Source: CAYOZN01 sp964408455 (GTDB lineage: Bacteria > Planctomycetota > Phycisphaerae > UBA1845 > UTPLA1). Taken from it: a stretch of 64,000 nucleotides of DNA. Within the stretch, counting starts at the first letter, position 1. Every line of letters begins with the position of its first letter. Shown here piece after piece: positions 17,136 to 26,104 of the stretch. Under the pieces are notes generated by a model. It saw only the letters and a program-made list of their open reading frames with translations. It did not search any database and was not told the origin of the DNA. A program made the translations under genes and the position numbers. The DNA lies in NCBI GenBank assembly GCA_964408455.1, contig CAYOZN010000005.1, positions 62,001 to 126,000 on the forward strand, written 5' to 3'.

Positions 17136-17903
17136 CTACTTTGACTCGATGCGAAAACACACCGTCACCACCGCCTGCACATCCTTCTCAATCGTGCTTG
17201 TGTCGTAGATGCCCCAGTCGGCCACATCCGTGGACAGCGGCTGCGTTACCTGCAACACCCCCATGTGCGCCGATCGTACCTCGGCAACCCGGCAACCGGC
17301 CGCCCCGGCGATGTTGTCCGCCCGCGCACGCGCATCTTTGGCGGCCTCGGACATCAGCCCCACCTTCAATTTGGCCAGTTGGGAGTAGTAGTAGCGCGGC
17401 GGGCACGACATCACCAGCACGCCCTCCTGGATGAGCTGCGTCACCTCGCCGGCCGCCCGTGCCACTCGCCCGACATCGCCCGTTGTCAGCGTGAATGATC
17501 GCGAGAGCGTGTAGCCGCTGACTTCACGCGTCGTATTGCCCTTTTCGTCCCGGGCATGATGTTCCGACGTGTCGATCGCCGACATGCCGGTCTCCCCGGG
17601 CGTAAAGCCCTGCGCCTTCAGAAACGCGGCGACTTTCCCCACGCCGGCATCCAGGATCGCGAAGGCTTCCTGGAGCGTCTTCGCCTCCCCGCGAACCGAA
17701 ATATCCCACACCGACTGATCCGACGCGATCCGCTTCCGCGTCGAGCCCTTCACCGTGATCAGTTGATCGGCCTTCAGAACCTGCGCCCCGCGCGCCACAT
17801 ACGCCCGCGATGCAACGACCGTGCTGGTCACGACGCTCACCACCAGCACCACGGCCAGCAGGGCCGCCGTCCCGGCCAGTCCGAATCGAATCGTGTAGTT
17901 CAT
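17136..17903 (-). CDS. SIMPL domain (DUF541) protein, membrane-anchored
   Basis: A 255-residue envelope protein. An N-terminal hydrophobic segment (LAGTAALLAVVLVVSVVTST) acts as signal anchor, and the rest is a SIMPL/DUF541 domain (ITVKGSTRKRIASDQSVWDISV ... EVSGYTLSRSFTLTTGDVGRVARA ... ARARADNIAGAAGC). The family forms periplasmic ring-like oligomers in some bacteria and has been linked to oxidative or membrane stress, but no activity is settled. The ATG at 17903 is chosen because GGAGG lies 9 nt upstream and the signal anchor follows directly; the frame stays open to 17963. The gene is followed by a same-strand region and convergent with the RidA gene. Confidence 0.88.
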   Translation of the reverse strand: MNYTIRFGLAGTAALLAVVLVVSVVTSTVVASRAYVARGAQVLKADQLITVKGSTRKRIASDQSVWDISVRGEAKTLQEAFAILDAGVGKVAAFLKAQGFTPGETGMSAIDTSEHHARDEKGNTTREVSGYTLSRSFTLTTGDVGRVARAAGEVTQLIQEGVLVMSCPPRYYYSQLAKLKVGLMSEAAKDARARADNIAGAAGCRVAEVRSAHMGVLQVTQPLSTDVADWGIYDTSTIEKDVQAVVTVCFRIESK

Positions 17904-18014
17904 GGCAGAAGGCCTCCGTGCCTGTAGAGAAGTCTGTTGCGACTGCACCGTCGCCCGCAACACCTCTGCTACGCTCGGGCCCCGCCCGGCGGTTCGACCG
18001 ATGTTGCGTCCGTG

Positions 18015-18788
18015 TCAATCTTCATGCAGCGGCAGCTCGATGGTGATGGACGTCCCCTGGCCGGGCGCCGAGTGCACATCGACTCGCCCGCCATGTTCCT
18101 CGACGATCCGGCGCGTCGTGGCGAGGCCCAGGCCGGTGCCTGCCTTGCGCGTCGAAAAGTATGCTTCGAACACGCGCGACAGGTTCTCCGGGGCGATGCC
18201 TGTCCCCGTGTCCTGCACCTCAATCCGCGCATGCCGCCCGTCCGACGACATGCGGATATCGAGTCGCCCGCCGTTCTCCATGGCCTGCTGCGCGTTGATC
18301 AGCAGGTTCAACATTGCCTGCTTGATGAGGTTGACATCGGCGCGGCACCACAGCGGCTGCCCGGGCGCCTGCACGGCCATGGCGATGTCGTTCGCCTCGG
18401 CCCGCGGCCGGAAGAACTCGGCCACGTCCTGCACCAGGCGCGTCAGATCCACGCCGGATAGCGACAATTCGCGCCGGTTCACGAATTGAAGAAAATCGTT
18501 CAGGATCGACTCGAGTCGCCGCGCCTCGACCAGGAGCGTCCCCAGCCGCGCGCGGCTGCGCCTGGCGACGTCCAGCGACTCTCTGGCCAGTTCTGCGTCA
18601 TCATCCGTGCTGGCCTCCATCGCCCGCCAGTCTTCGTCGAGCAGTTGCAAGTTGACCGTCAGGGTCGACAGCGAATTGCGGATCTCGTGCGCCAGCCCAC
18701 CGGTCAGGGCCGAGAGTTCGACGATGCTGCTGGCCGCCTGTGGCTGCTGCGCATCCCGCATCTCAGATCGTGAGGCATCCTGTTGCAT
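18015..18788 (-). CDS. Histidine kinase without sensor domain
   Basis: A compact, soluble-looking histidine kinase of about 257 residues. The HisKA helix pair carries the phosphoacceptor His in GGLAHEIRNSLS, followed by HATPase_c with N box (LLNLLINAQQAM), G1 (DTGTGI), F-like box (FEAYFSTRK) and G2 (GTGLGLA). There is almost no N-terminal sensory region, only about 35 residues, so input must come from a partner or from direct protein contact. No response regulator is adjacent; the nearest on the same strand is the single-domain regulator at 21876-22292. I use the ATG at 18788; a frame opens up to 18827. It lies 108 bp after pnp on the same strand. Confidence 0.85.
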   Translation of the reverse strand: MQQDASRSEMRDAQQPQAASSIVELSALTGGLAHEIRNSLSTLTVNLQLLDEDWRAMEASTDDDAELARESLDVARRSRARLGTLLVEARRLESILNDFLQFVNRRELSLSGVDLTRLVQDVAEFFRPRAEANDIAMAVQAPGQPLWCRADVNLIKQAMLNLLINAQQAMENGGRLDIRMSSDGRHARIEVQDTGTGIAPENLSRVFEAYFSTRKAGTGLGLATTRRIVEEHGGRVDVHSAPGQGTSITIELPLHED

Positions 18789-18896
18789 CCGAAGCCCGCA
18801 CACATGCAAAAACAGGCGGCGCTGCACATCGATGCGTCAGCGCCGCCTGGGTTTCAATTCGTCGCAAGTCCCAATACGCCTGGTCGCAGGCCCGCG

Positions 18897-21068
18897 TTAC
18901 TCGTCGGCGCCATTCCCGTCGCCGCCGCCGTTGTCGCGCGACTGCCCGCCGCCCGTCGCTGCCTTTTCCTCGAGCAGCACCTGCTTGCGCGACAGCTTGA
19001 TGCGGCCGGTGTCGTCGATCAGGATGACTTTCACCCGCATCTCGTCGCCGACCTTGCAGACGTCCGTCACGCGCTGAACGTAACCATCCGACAATTCGCT
19101 GATGTGACACAGGCCGTCGAGGCCGGGCGAGACTTCGACGAAGGCGCCGAAGTCCTTGATGGCGCTGACGCGGCCCTTGTAAACGCGACCGACCTTTACG
19201 CCCTGCGAGATCTGCTCGACGATGTCGTACGCCTTCTGGGCGCCATCCGCCGACATGCAGGAGATTGAGACGGTGCCGTCGTCGTCGATGTCGATCTTGG
19301 CGCCGGTATCGGCCTCGATCGCCTTAATGCCCTTGCCGCCCGGGCCGATGATCTTGCCGATCTTCTCCGGGTCCACCTTGATCGTGAGCAGCCGCGGTGC
19401 ATACTCGCTGATTGAGGGCCGCGGGGCGCGGATCGTGGACAGCATGACCTTCAAGATCTTCATGCGTGCATCGCGTGCCTGGCGCATCGCCTCGACGATC
19501 TGCTGCTGCGTGATGCTGCGGGCCTTCAGGTCGAGTTGTATGGCCGTCACGCCATGCTGCGTGCCCGACACCTTGAAGTCCATGTCGCCGTAGTGGTCTT
19601 CTTCGCCCTGGATGTCCGTCAGCAGCTTGTAGCCGCCGCGATCGTCGTGAACCATGCCGATGCTGATGCCCGCCACGGGGTGCTTGATCGGCACGCCGGC
19701 GTCCATCAGGGCCAGGGTGCCGCCGCACACCGACGCCATCGAGCTCGAACCATTCGATTCGAGAATTTCGCTGACGACGCGCACGGTGTAGGGGAATTTT
19801 TCCGGCGGCGGCATCACGGCCTGGAGCGACCGCTCCGCCAGGTTGCCGTGGCCCACTTCGCGGCGGCTGACGGCGCCGATGCGCTTCACTTCGCCCGTCG
19901 AAAACGGCGGGAAGTTGTAGTGAAGCATGAACTTTTTGTTGTATTCCTCGACCAGATCGTCGATGAACTGCTCGTCGCGCTTCGTTCCGAGCGTGATCAC
20001 CACCAGGCCCTGCGTCTGTCCGCGCTGGAACAGGGCCGAGCCGTGGACCCGCGGGACCAGTCCCACTTCGCAGGTGATTTCGCGCAGATCGGCCGGCCCG
20101 CGACCATCGGACCGGACGCCCGTCGTCATCACCTCTTCGTGGAAGATCTTCTCGACGATCTTGGAGATCTCCTCCTTCACCTGGTTCTTCGTCCAGGGGA
20201 GTGTCTTCTCGTCGGCATCCTCCGGCACCAGTTCAGTGACGATCTTGTCGTTGACGTCCTTGACCGCGGTGTTCCGCGCCTGCTTGTCAGGATTGCGCCG
20301 CGCGCCGCGAAGATCGTACTTCTGGCAGAGATCGGCCACCCGGCCGGGCAGGCTGGAATCGACCGCCGCGTCGGGCACGACCTTCTCCGGCCGGACGCGT
20401 TCGGCCAGTTCGCGAATGAGGCCGACCACTTCGAGCACGCCGCTGCGGAAGCCGAATTCGATCGCATCGGCCATCACTTCTTCGGGCACTTCGAGCGCCG
20501 CCGCCTCGATCATGTTGACGGCCTCGCCGTGACCGGCGATGACGATCTCGATGTCGCTCTGATCGCGCTGCTCCATCGTGGGATTGAGCACGAACTGTCC
20601 GTCCACGCGGCCGACGCGCACCGAGCCGGTCGGGCCTTCGAAGGGGCAGGGGCTCACCATCAGTGCCGCCGAGGCGCCGATCATCGACAGAATGTCGGGA
20701 TCATTCTGCTGATCCGACGACAGGACCATCGACTGAATCTGAACCTCGTTGCGATAGCCTTCGGGGAAGAGCGGCCGGATCGGGCGGTCCGTCAGCCGCA
20801 TGGTGAGGATTTCCTTGGTCGAGGGCCGCGCCTCGCGCTTGAAGAAGCCGCCGGGGAATTTTCCCGCCGCGTACATCTTCTCGCGATAGTCCACCGTCAG
20901 CGGGAAGAAGTCGATGCCCTCCCGCGGATCGGCCGTCACCACCGTCGCAAGCACCATCGATTCGCCATAGGTGACCAGCACGGCGCCCGACGCCTGCTTT
21001 GCCAGTTTGCCCGTTTCCAGTTTGAGAATTCGCCCGCCGATTTCCTTCTCTACGACAATGTGTTCCAT
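18897..21068 (-). CDS. pnp: Polyribonucleotide nucleotidyltransferase (PNPase)
   Basis: Phosphorolytic 3'-5' exoribonuclease of the RNA degradosome, trimeric and cytoplasmic. Two RNase PH domains (about 10-230 and 320-545, with RSDGRGPADLREI and SEILESNGSSSMASVCGGTLALMDAG) flank the helical domain. A KH domain (IGKIIGPGGKGIKAIE) and an S1 domain (GRVYKGRVSAIKDFGAFVEV) follow, then a Gly/Asp-rich tail. Length (723) is normal. It lies 252 bp after rpsO in the widely conserved rpsO-pnp order, so co-transcription is likely. In Enterobacteria pnp autoregulates through a leader hairpin; the intergenic GC-rich hairpin here might play such a role (inference). Confidence 0.98.
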   Translation of the reverse strand: MEHIVVEKEIGGRILKLETGKLAKQASGAVLVTYGESMVLATVVTADPREGIDFFPLTVDYREKMYAAGKFPGGFFKREARPSTKEILTMRLTDRPIRPLFPEGYRNEVQIQSMVLSSDQQNDPDILSMIGASAALMVSPCPFEGPTGSVRVGRVDGQFVLNPTMEQRDQSDIEIVIAGHGEAVNMIEAAALEVPEEVMADAIEFGFRSGVLEVVGLIRELAERVRPEKVVPDAAVDSSLPGRVADLCQKYDLRGARRNPDKQARNTAVKDVNDKIVTELVPEDADEKTLPWTKNQVKEEISKIVEKIFHEEVMTTGVRSDGRGPADLREITCEVGLVPRVHGSALFQRGQTQGLVVITLGTKRDEQFIDDLVEEYNKKFMLHYNFPPFSTGEVKRIGAVSRREVGHGNLAERSLQAVMPPPEKFPYTVRVVSEILESNGSSSMASVCGGTLALMDAGVPIKHPVAGISIGMVHDDRGGYKLLTDIQGEEDHYGDMDFKVSGTQHGVTAIQLDLKARSITQQQIVEAMRQARDARMKILKVMLSTIRAPRPSISEYAPRLLTIKVDPEKIGKIIGPGGKGIKAIEADTGAKIDIDDDGTVSISCMSADGAQKAYDIVEQISQGVKVGRVYKGRVSAIKDFGAFVEVSPGLDGLCHISELSDGYVQRVTDVCKVGDEMRVKVILIDDTGRIKLSRKQVLLEEKAATGGGQSRDNGGGDGNGADE

Positions 21069-21320
21069 ACCGATGTTCGCCTGCTAAGAAACCGTCTCAC
21101 GACGCCAAAAGAATGCCGCCACCAACAACAGCAACGACCCGGCTGCGCCGCGCGCCGATCGAGACGTGAGCGCGCCGCGCGTCAATGTAACAAAAAGTGA
21201 TGAGTGCTTGTTTCCCGGATGCCGCAGCCGCAACGTGGCTGAAGGCAGGGGCCGGAAAGCCGCCGGTGGTGATCGCCGGCAGGGAGGGAGAAGGACCGGC
21301 GCCTGCGGCGCCTGCCCGCT
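21069..21320 (-). other. rpsO-pnp intercistronic region with GC-rich hairpin
   Basis: 252 bp without a gene. Right after the rpsO stop the minus-strand transcript can form a 6-bp GGCGCC stem around a short loop (21298-21312), with no following T-run. It could be a processing or attenuation element between rpsO and pnp, by analogy with other bacteria. No promoter for pnp stands out. Confidence 0.35.
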
Positions 21321-21590
21321 TTACTTGCGGAGACCCAGCCGATCGATGACGCTCTGATACCGCCCGCGATCGGTCTTCGTCAGGAACTTCAACAGCGCCG
21401 AACGCGCTCCCACCATCTTCAACAGACCGCGCCGCGAAGAGTGATCCTTGGAATGGACCTTCAGGTGCTCGGTCAAGTGCTGAATACGGCTGCTCAACAG
21501 CGCGATCTGAACCTCGGGAGAGCCCGTGTCCTTCTCGTGGAGCCGATACTGTCCGACCAGGACATTCTTGTCTTCCGCGGTGATCGCCAT
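21321..21590 (-). CDS. rpsO: Ribosomal protein S15
   Basis: Small-subunit primary binding protein contacting helices 20-22 of 16S rRNA. It has 89 residues, the standard size. Diagnostic S15 features are visible: GSPEVQIALLSSRIQHLTEHLKVHSKDHSSRRGLLKMVGARSALLKFL, with the conserved His/Asp/Ser and RRGLL RNA-contact residues, shown here in overlapping segments. An AGGAG lies about 11 nt before the ATG. The gene precedes pnp on the same strand. The 285 bp upstream, to the response regulator gene, contain no other gene. Confidence 0.98.
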   Translation of the reverse strand: MAITAEDKNVLVGQYRLHEKDTGSPEVQIALLSSRIQHLTEHLKVHSKDHSSRRGLLKMVGARSALLKFLTKTDRGRYQSVIDRLGLRK

Positions 21591-21875
21591 CCCAGACTCT
21601 ACTCCTGCGCGTCGTTCTGCTCGTCCTTCAACGTCGGGCCGTGCACGGTCGCGAACCCATCCGACTTCACAACTGACCCATCACTTTTTCCAAGCCCTGT
21701 AAATTAGCCGCAGACACCCGACATGGCAAGCCGCATTCCCGAAATCGAACCGTGGCGGCCGCATCCGGGCGGCATCCAACCCCCTCGGTCGGCAGGCTTG
21801 AGAAAACGAACCCGGGGCGTTCGTCGCTCGCACGTGGTTCAAAACGTCAAAAACTGCCGTAACTTTCAGTGCCGC

Positions 21876-22292
21876 TTAACGTTGCACCTTGTCCGGATCG
21901 CGATATTCGCGCTCAAACAGACGCGCCGCGGTCTCGATCAGCCGCTCGGACGCAAAGGGCTTGTTGACGTAGTCATTGACGCCCAGATGCCGGGCGTACA
22001 TCTCATGCCGGCGGCCCTCGTTGGCCGTGATCATGATCAGGAACGGCTTGGCATGCTCGTCGTGGCTCGGCTTGAGCGTCTCCACCACGAGAAAACCGCT
22101 CTTTTTGGGCATCATCATGTCCAGCACGATCAGATCAGGCTGAAGCCGCCGGGCCATTTCCACGCCCTTATTGCCGTCGTTTGCGGTCTGAACCCGGGCG
22201 CCGTTCTGTTCGAACGCCATCCGGACCGTGGTCAGAATATCCGGATCATCGTCGACGATCAGCACATTCACGCCTTCCAGGTTCGCGGGCAT
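21876..22292 (-). CDS. Single-domain response regulator (CheY-like)
   Basis: A stand-alone receiver domain of 138 residues. Acidic pocket DDD (VLIVDDDPD), phosphoacceptor Asp in LIVLDMMMPKKSG, conserved Thr/Ser position (MITANEG) and Lys (VNKPFASERL) are all present. There is no output domain, so it must act by protein contact, as CheY, Spo0F or DivK do. The ATG at 22292 (MPANLEGVNVLIVDDD) is preceded by GGGAG at 10 nt; the frame is open to 22349, but that extension lies within the promoter leader. A promoter (TTGTCG-N17-TATACT) is at 22363-22391. The nearest kinase on the same strand is at 18015-18788, which lacks a regulator; pairing is inference. Confidence 0.92.
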   Translation of the reverse strand: MPANLEGVNVLIVDDDPDILTTVRMAFEQNGARVQTANDGNKGVEMARRLQPDLIVLDMMMPKKSGFLVVETLKPSHDEHAKPFLIMITANEGRRHEMYARHLGVNDYVNKPFASERLIETAARLFEREYRDPDKVQR

Positions 22293-22362
22293 TGGAGTGG
22301 TTCTCCCTGTTGTGCTCCGCACGCACCAATCCGATAGGGTTGCATGCAACGCGGGGCGGCGA

Positions 22363-22391
22363 AGTATACGATTCTAGACAGGCAGCGACAA
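22363..22391 (-). promoter_or_regulatory. Promoter of the response regulator gene
   Basis: On the minus strand TTGTCG (22386-22391), 17 bp, TATACT (22363-22368). Transcription would start near 22356, leaving a 64-nt leader with GGGAG. Confidence 0.6.
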
Positions 22392-22579
22392 GCGGGCGAG
22401 CAGGCCGACGCCTTTCCTGCCGGCTCATTCATCTAAAATGCCTCTGCCCGAGTGCAGCCCCGCGGCACTTTTTCGGCAAATGGGACGGCCAGCCAGCCTG
22501 GCCCCCGGGCACCGCCTTTCGCCTGCATGCATCCTGGGACGTCTTGCCCGGCGTCGGCATGCCGGGACAATGATCGATC

Positions 22580-23587
22580 ATGCCAGCATCCCGCACATCA
22601 GAATTGTTCATTGCACTAGCAACTGGCCTTCTCATGCCGCTCCTGGCAGGCTGCCCGGCGACTCAGACACTGCCCGGGCAGGCGCCAATCCTGGAGCGCA
22701 CCGAGTCCACCACCCGCTCCGACTACTTTCTTTACGTCCCCAGCACCTACCGCAAGACGCGACCGTGGCCGCTGGTAATTGCCTGTCACGGCACCTTTCC
22801 GTGGGACAGCGCACGGGCGCAGATGCGCGAGTGGGCCAAGTTCGCGGAGTACGAGGGCATCATCGTGGTAGCGCCGCAACTTGAATCTGCCCGCGGCGAC
22901 TTTCCACCTCCGGCGGCCGAACAGATCGCGCGACAGGAGGCCGACGAGCGACGCATCCTGGCCATCGTGGACGAATTGAAGCGCCGATACACCATTGCCG
23001 AACATCAGGTCTTCCTGACCGGCTGGTCGGCTGGGGCCTATCCCATCCTCCATACCGGCCTGCGGAATCCGGACATCTTCCGCGCCCTCTACGTTCGACA
23101 GGGCACGTTCGATCCGGCATTCATGGACATTCCCGAAGATCGCATGCACCGCTGGCAGCGCATCCACATCGCCTACGCACAGTCGGATGCCCTGCGCGAT
23201 CAGAGCATCGCGGCAAAGCGCTGGCTGCAGGAGCAGAAGTACTACGTCACCAGCGTCGAGATCAGCGGCGCCCACCAGCGCACCGATCCGCACGACGCCT
23301 GGCGATTCTTTCAGGAAGTCTCGCAAAAGAATCCATGGCTGCGGATTCGCGCCGAACGGCTGCCGGCGGAGGGCCTGAATGTGCGGTTCGAACTCGATGC
23401 CGTGCCGGAGGCACTGGAGCAGAAGTGGTTCTTCGGCGACGGCGCGGAATCGTACGAGCGCTCGCCGACGCACGAATACGCGCAGCCCGGCAGGTACGAA
23501 GTGACGGTCAACGTCAAGCTCGCGACGGGGCAGAAGTATCGCCGAACGAAGTCGGTGCGCGTCGTGCATACCGAAGTGCTGGAATGA
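22580..23587 (+). CDS. Lipoprotein alpha/beta-hydrolase with C-terminal PKD-like domain
   Basis: A 335-residue probable lipoprotein. Signal LLMPLLAGC ends in a lipobox (LAGC at about 22-25). The alpha/beta-hydrolase domain (about 45-245) resembles esterase/polyhydroxybutyrate depolymerase-like (LpqC) enzymes: oxyanion region VIACHGTF and nucleophile elbow GWSAGAY (Ser of GxSxG). The catalytic His is probably in SGAHQRTDPHDAW. The C-terminal part (about 255-330) looks like a PKD domain (WFFGDGAESYERSPTHEY, GRYEVTVNV). Substrate is unknown; ester or polymer degradation in the periplasm or at the outer surface is the likely role. Shine-Dalgarno is weak. Confidence 0.8.
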   Translation: MPASRTSELFIALATGLLMPLLAGCPATQTLPGQAPILERTESTTRSDYFLYVPSTYRKTRPWPLVIACHGTFPWDSARAQMREWAKFAEYEGIIVVAPQLESARGDFPPPAAEQIARQEADERRILAIVDELKRRYTIAEHQVFLTGWSAGAYPILHTGLRNPDIFRALYVRQGTFDPAFMDIPEDRMHRWQRIHIAYAQSDALRDQSIAAKRWLQEQKYYVTSVEISGAHQRTDPHDAWRFFQEVSQKNPWLRIRAERLPAEGLNVRFELDAVPEALEQKWFFGDGAESYERSPTHEYAQPGRYEVTVNVKLATGQKYRRTKSVRVVHTEVLE

Positions 23588-23601
23588 CGCAGCGGCCGCG
23601 C

Positions 23602-24702
23602 TCAGGAGGCCCGGAAGCTTTCCCGAAACGTGCCGTACGCCTCCACGAGATCCTCGAGCACACGGTTCCATTGATATTTGGCGGCGAATGCGGCGCCGTC
23701 CCCGCGCGTCGCCGCGGCGGCAAGCCGGCAGGCGCGGGCGATGCTCTCCGGTGAGGCGGGATCGCAGTAGTTAACCGCATCTCCGAAGTACTCGCGCACC
23801 GGCGGCACATCCGCCGCCACAACGGCCGCCCCCATCGCCAACGCCTCCATCGCCGACAGCCCCGGCGTCTCGATCCAGGATGGCTGCGCGCAGGCCTTCG
23901 CCGCATGCCATACGGGTGGCATCTGTTCGTGCGGCACGCCGGGCAGGAATGCGACATTCGGCCCCGCGGCCCGCCGCGCCGCCCGCAGATAGCGATCGCT
24001 TCCCGGCGAGGCCTTTCCGATGATCACCAGCCGCTCCTCCGGCAGCCGCCGGAAGGCACGGACGAGATTGAGCTGGTTTTTGCGCGGGCCGATGGCGCCG
24101 GCGCAGACGAAGGCGCCGTCGACCAGTTTCGCCGTGGCGGCATCGAGCACGCACGGCGATGTGGTCGGTGCCGCCACTGCGGCATCAATTCCGTTGCGCA
24201 CCACGACCATCTCGGCATTCGCCAGTGCATCGCCAAACTTCTCGCGCAGGTGCGACGCCTCGGCCTGCGAATTGGGAAAGACCATCCGCGCATCCCGCAG
24301 AATCTCCAGCTGAAGATACTCGGGATCGGCCGACATGTTGCCCGCCAGCCGGCGGCGCATCCATCGCCGCATGCCCGCCGGCATAGCGGCGCGATACCAG
24401 TTCCGCGGAAATTCGTACGCGCGCCACGGCACCGCCGCCTCCAGATCCCAATAGACCGGCGACAGGACGTATGGCACGCCCGCCCGCCGTGCATTCTCCG
24501 CCTGCTGGAATGTCTCGTGCGGCCGCGTCAGGTTGAACAGGTGGACGACGTCCACGCCGGATACATCGGCCCGCGGTTCGAGCGAAATGCGCAGGCGATG
24601 ACCGGCCCGCCGCAGGGCCTCGGCGGTGCGGTGCATCTGCACGGTGTCACCGCCGGGGCACGACTCCGCATCCGGCCGGTTCTGCATCAGAACGTCAAGC
24701 AC
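23602..24702 (-). CDS. Glycosyltransferase family 4 (GT-B fold)
   Basis: A 366-residue GT-B glycosyltransferase. The N-terminal Rossmann half has CPGGDTVQMHRTAEALRRAGH, typical of GT4 acceptor domains. The C-terminal half has FVCAGAIGPRKNQLNLVRAF (donor binding loop), LVIIGKASPGS and the signature EX7E region (SWIETPGLSAMEALAMG). The donor and acceptor are unknown. The start is a GTG at 24702 that overlaps the wecB stop by 8 nt, so it is translationally coupled to UDP-GlcNAc 2-epimerase. The pair probably builds a ManNAc-containing or related surface glycan (inference). Confidence 0.88.
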   Translation of the reverse strand: MLDVLMQNRPDAESCPGGDTVQMHRTAEALRRAGHRLRISLEPRADVSGVDVVHLFNLTRPHETFQQAENARRAGVPYVLSPVYWDLEAAVPWRAYEFPRNWYRAAMPAGMRRWMRRRLAGNMSADPEYLQLEILRDARMVFPNSQAEASHLREKFGDALANAEMVVVRNGIDAAVAAPTTSPCVLDAATAKLVDGAFVCAGAIGPRKNQLNLVRAFRRLPEERLVIIGKASPGSDRYLRAARRAAGPNVAFLPGVPHEQMPPVWHAAKACAQPSWIETPGLSAMEALAMGAAVVAADVPPVREYFGDAVNYCDPASPESIARACRLAAAATRGDGAAFAAKYQWNRVLEDLVEAYGTFRESFRAS

Positions 24703-25837
24703 GTGTCCGACCCGCCAGAAAAGCCCGCAGTATTTCGGCGATTCGCTCCGAGGCGTGCCCGTCGCCGTACGGGTTCACGGCTCGCGCCATCCCCTCGTAG
24801 GCCGCCGGGTCGTCGAGCAGCTCCGTCGCTTTCGCCACGATGCGCTCGCGGTGCGGGCCGACCAGGCACGCGGTCCCCGCCGCCACGCCCTCGGGCCGTT
24901 CGGTCTCGTCCCGGAGGACCAGCACCGGCTTGCCGAAGGCCGGGGCCTCCTCCTGCACGCCGCCGCTGTCGGTCAGGATGATGTGTGCCGCCTTCATGGC
25001 AGCGACGAAGGGGGCATAGTCCAGCGGGGCCGCCAGGTGGATGCCGGCCACGCCGGCGAGCTGCGCCTGAACCGCCCGCTGCACGTTCGGATTCGGGTGC
25101 ACGGGGTAGAGAATCTCGACGTCGCCGCGCGCTGCCAGATCGCGCAGTGCCGCGCAGATGGCCTCCATCGGCGGGCCGAAGTTCTCGCGGCGGTGCGCGG
25201 TCACCAGGATGAGTCGCCTGCCGTCGGCGGGCCCTCCACCGCCCTGCGGCGCGATGCCCGGAAGGCTCGGCTGCGGCAGGGCCTGCCGGGCCGTCCATTG
25301 CAGGGCGTCGATGACGGTGTTGCCGGTCACGTGAATGGCATCGGGCCGGATGCCCTCGGCCAGCAGGTGGTCGCGGGCCTGCGGCGTGGGGGCGAAGTGC
25401 AGATCACACAGGCGGCCGACGAGGGCGCGGTTCATCTCCTCGGGGAAGGGATAGAACTTGTTGCCGGTGCGCAGGCCCGCCTCGATGTGGCCGAAGGCGA
25501 TGCGGCGGTAGTAGCAGCAGAGTGCCGTCGTCATGACAGTGGTGGTGTCGCCCTGGGCCAGGACGATGTCCGGCGTCTCGGCCGCCAGCACGCGATCGAT
25601 CGCCGGGATGAGCCGCCCGGTCAGCTCGGCCAGGCCCTGGCCGGGCTGCATGATGTCGAGATCGATATCCGGGGCGATGTCGAAGTAGCGGAAGACCTGG
25701 TCGGCCAGCTCGCGATGCTGAGCCGTGGCCAGCAGCCGCACGCGACACCAGTCCTGCTGGCGCAGCAGGCGCACCACGGGTGCCACCTTGATGGCCTCGG
25801 GCCGGGTGCCGGCGGAGATGAGGATGGTGGGCGGCAT
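24695..25837 (-). CDS. wecB: UDP-N-acetylglucosamine 2-epimerase (non-hydrolysing)
   Basis: Interconverts UDP-GlcNAc and UDP-ManNAc for surface polysaccharide synthesis in the cytoplasm. Family motifs are all present: ISAGTRPEAIKVAPVV, AQGDTTTV, FGHIEAGLRTGN, PFPEEMNR, VTGNTVIDAL, VTAHRRENFG, YPVHPNPNV and LTDSGGVQEEAP. From the ATG at 25837 the length is 380, normal for the family. The frame stays open for about 1.9 kb upstream, but that part is antisense to a secreted protein gene and is spurious. No Shine-Dalgarno is visible, but a TATACT lies 7 nt upstream, so the message may be leaderless. It overlaps the following glycosyltransferase gene by 8 nt. Confidence 0.96.
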   Translation of the reverse strand: MPPTILISAGTRPEAIKVAPVVRLLRQQDWCRVRLLATAQHRELADQVFRYFDIAPDIDLDIMQPGQGLAELTGRLIPAIDRVLAAETPDIVLAQGDTTTVMTTALCCYYRRIAFGHIEAGLRTGNKFYPFPEEMNRALVGRLCDLHFAPTPQARDHLLAEGIRPDAIHVTGNTVIDALQWTARQALPQPSLPGIAPQGGGGPADGRRLILVTAHRRENFGPPMEAICAALRDLAARGDVEILYPVHPNPNVQRAVQAQLAGVAGIHLAAPLDYAPFVAAMKAAHIILTDSGGVQEEAPAFGKPVLVLRDETERPEGVAAGTACLVGPHRERIVAKATELLDDPAAYEGMARAVNPYGDGHASERIAEILRAFLAGRTRA

Positions 25838-25844
25838 GACGGCA

Positions 25845-25850
25845 AGTATA
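25845..25850 (-). promoter_or_regulatory. -10 element of wecB (leaderless-type)
   Basis: TATACT on the minus strand ends 7 nt before the wecB ATG at 25837. The start of transcription would fall on or next to the start codon. No convincing -35 is seen. Confidence 0.45.
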
Positions 25851-25968
25851 GTCCGCGCGACGGACATCTCGAATTGTGCACCTCGTGGATGCGTCCACGC
25901 TGTTGGTAGCGCCACCCGCAGCAGCTTCCGTCCGTCTAAGACCGTGGCGCCCTCTTCGATGCTTTTCT

Positions 25969-25996
25969 TTGAAAACCGGGTGTTTATGTGTATGAT
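25969..25996 (+). promoter_or_regulatory. Promoter of the dockerin-like secreted protein gene
   Basis: TTGAAA (25969-25974), 16 bp, TATGAT (25991-25996). It gives a leader of about 100 nt, with AAAGGAGG 6 nt before the ATG at 26105. Confidence 0.55.
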
Positions 25997-26104
25997 AACG
26001 CTAACCAAACGGGGACTGGCCCCCCTGGCCCCGCTCCCGCGCGGTGACACCGGCCGTTCGGCGAGCACAACTACGGGCGAGCGACGGACCAAAGGAGGAC
26101 GATC

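Noticed and set aside
19536..21200. 554-codon plus-strand frame across pnp
   Set aside because: Antisense shadow; the pnp reading gives a full-length family protein with KH and S1 domains.
21723..22337. 204-codon plus-strand frame
   Set aside because: Antisense of the response regulator gene, with no family similarity.
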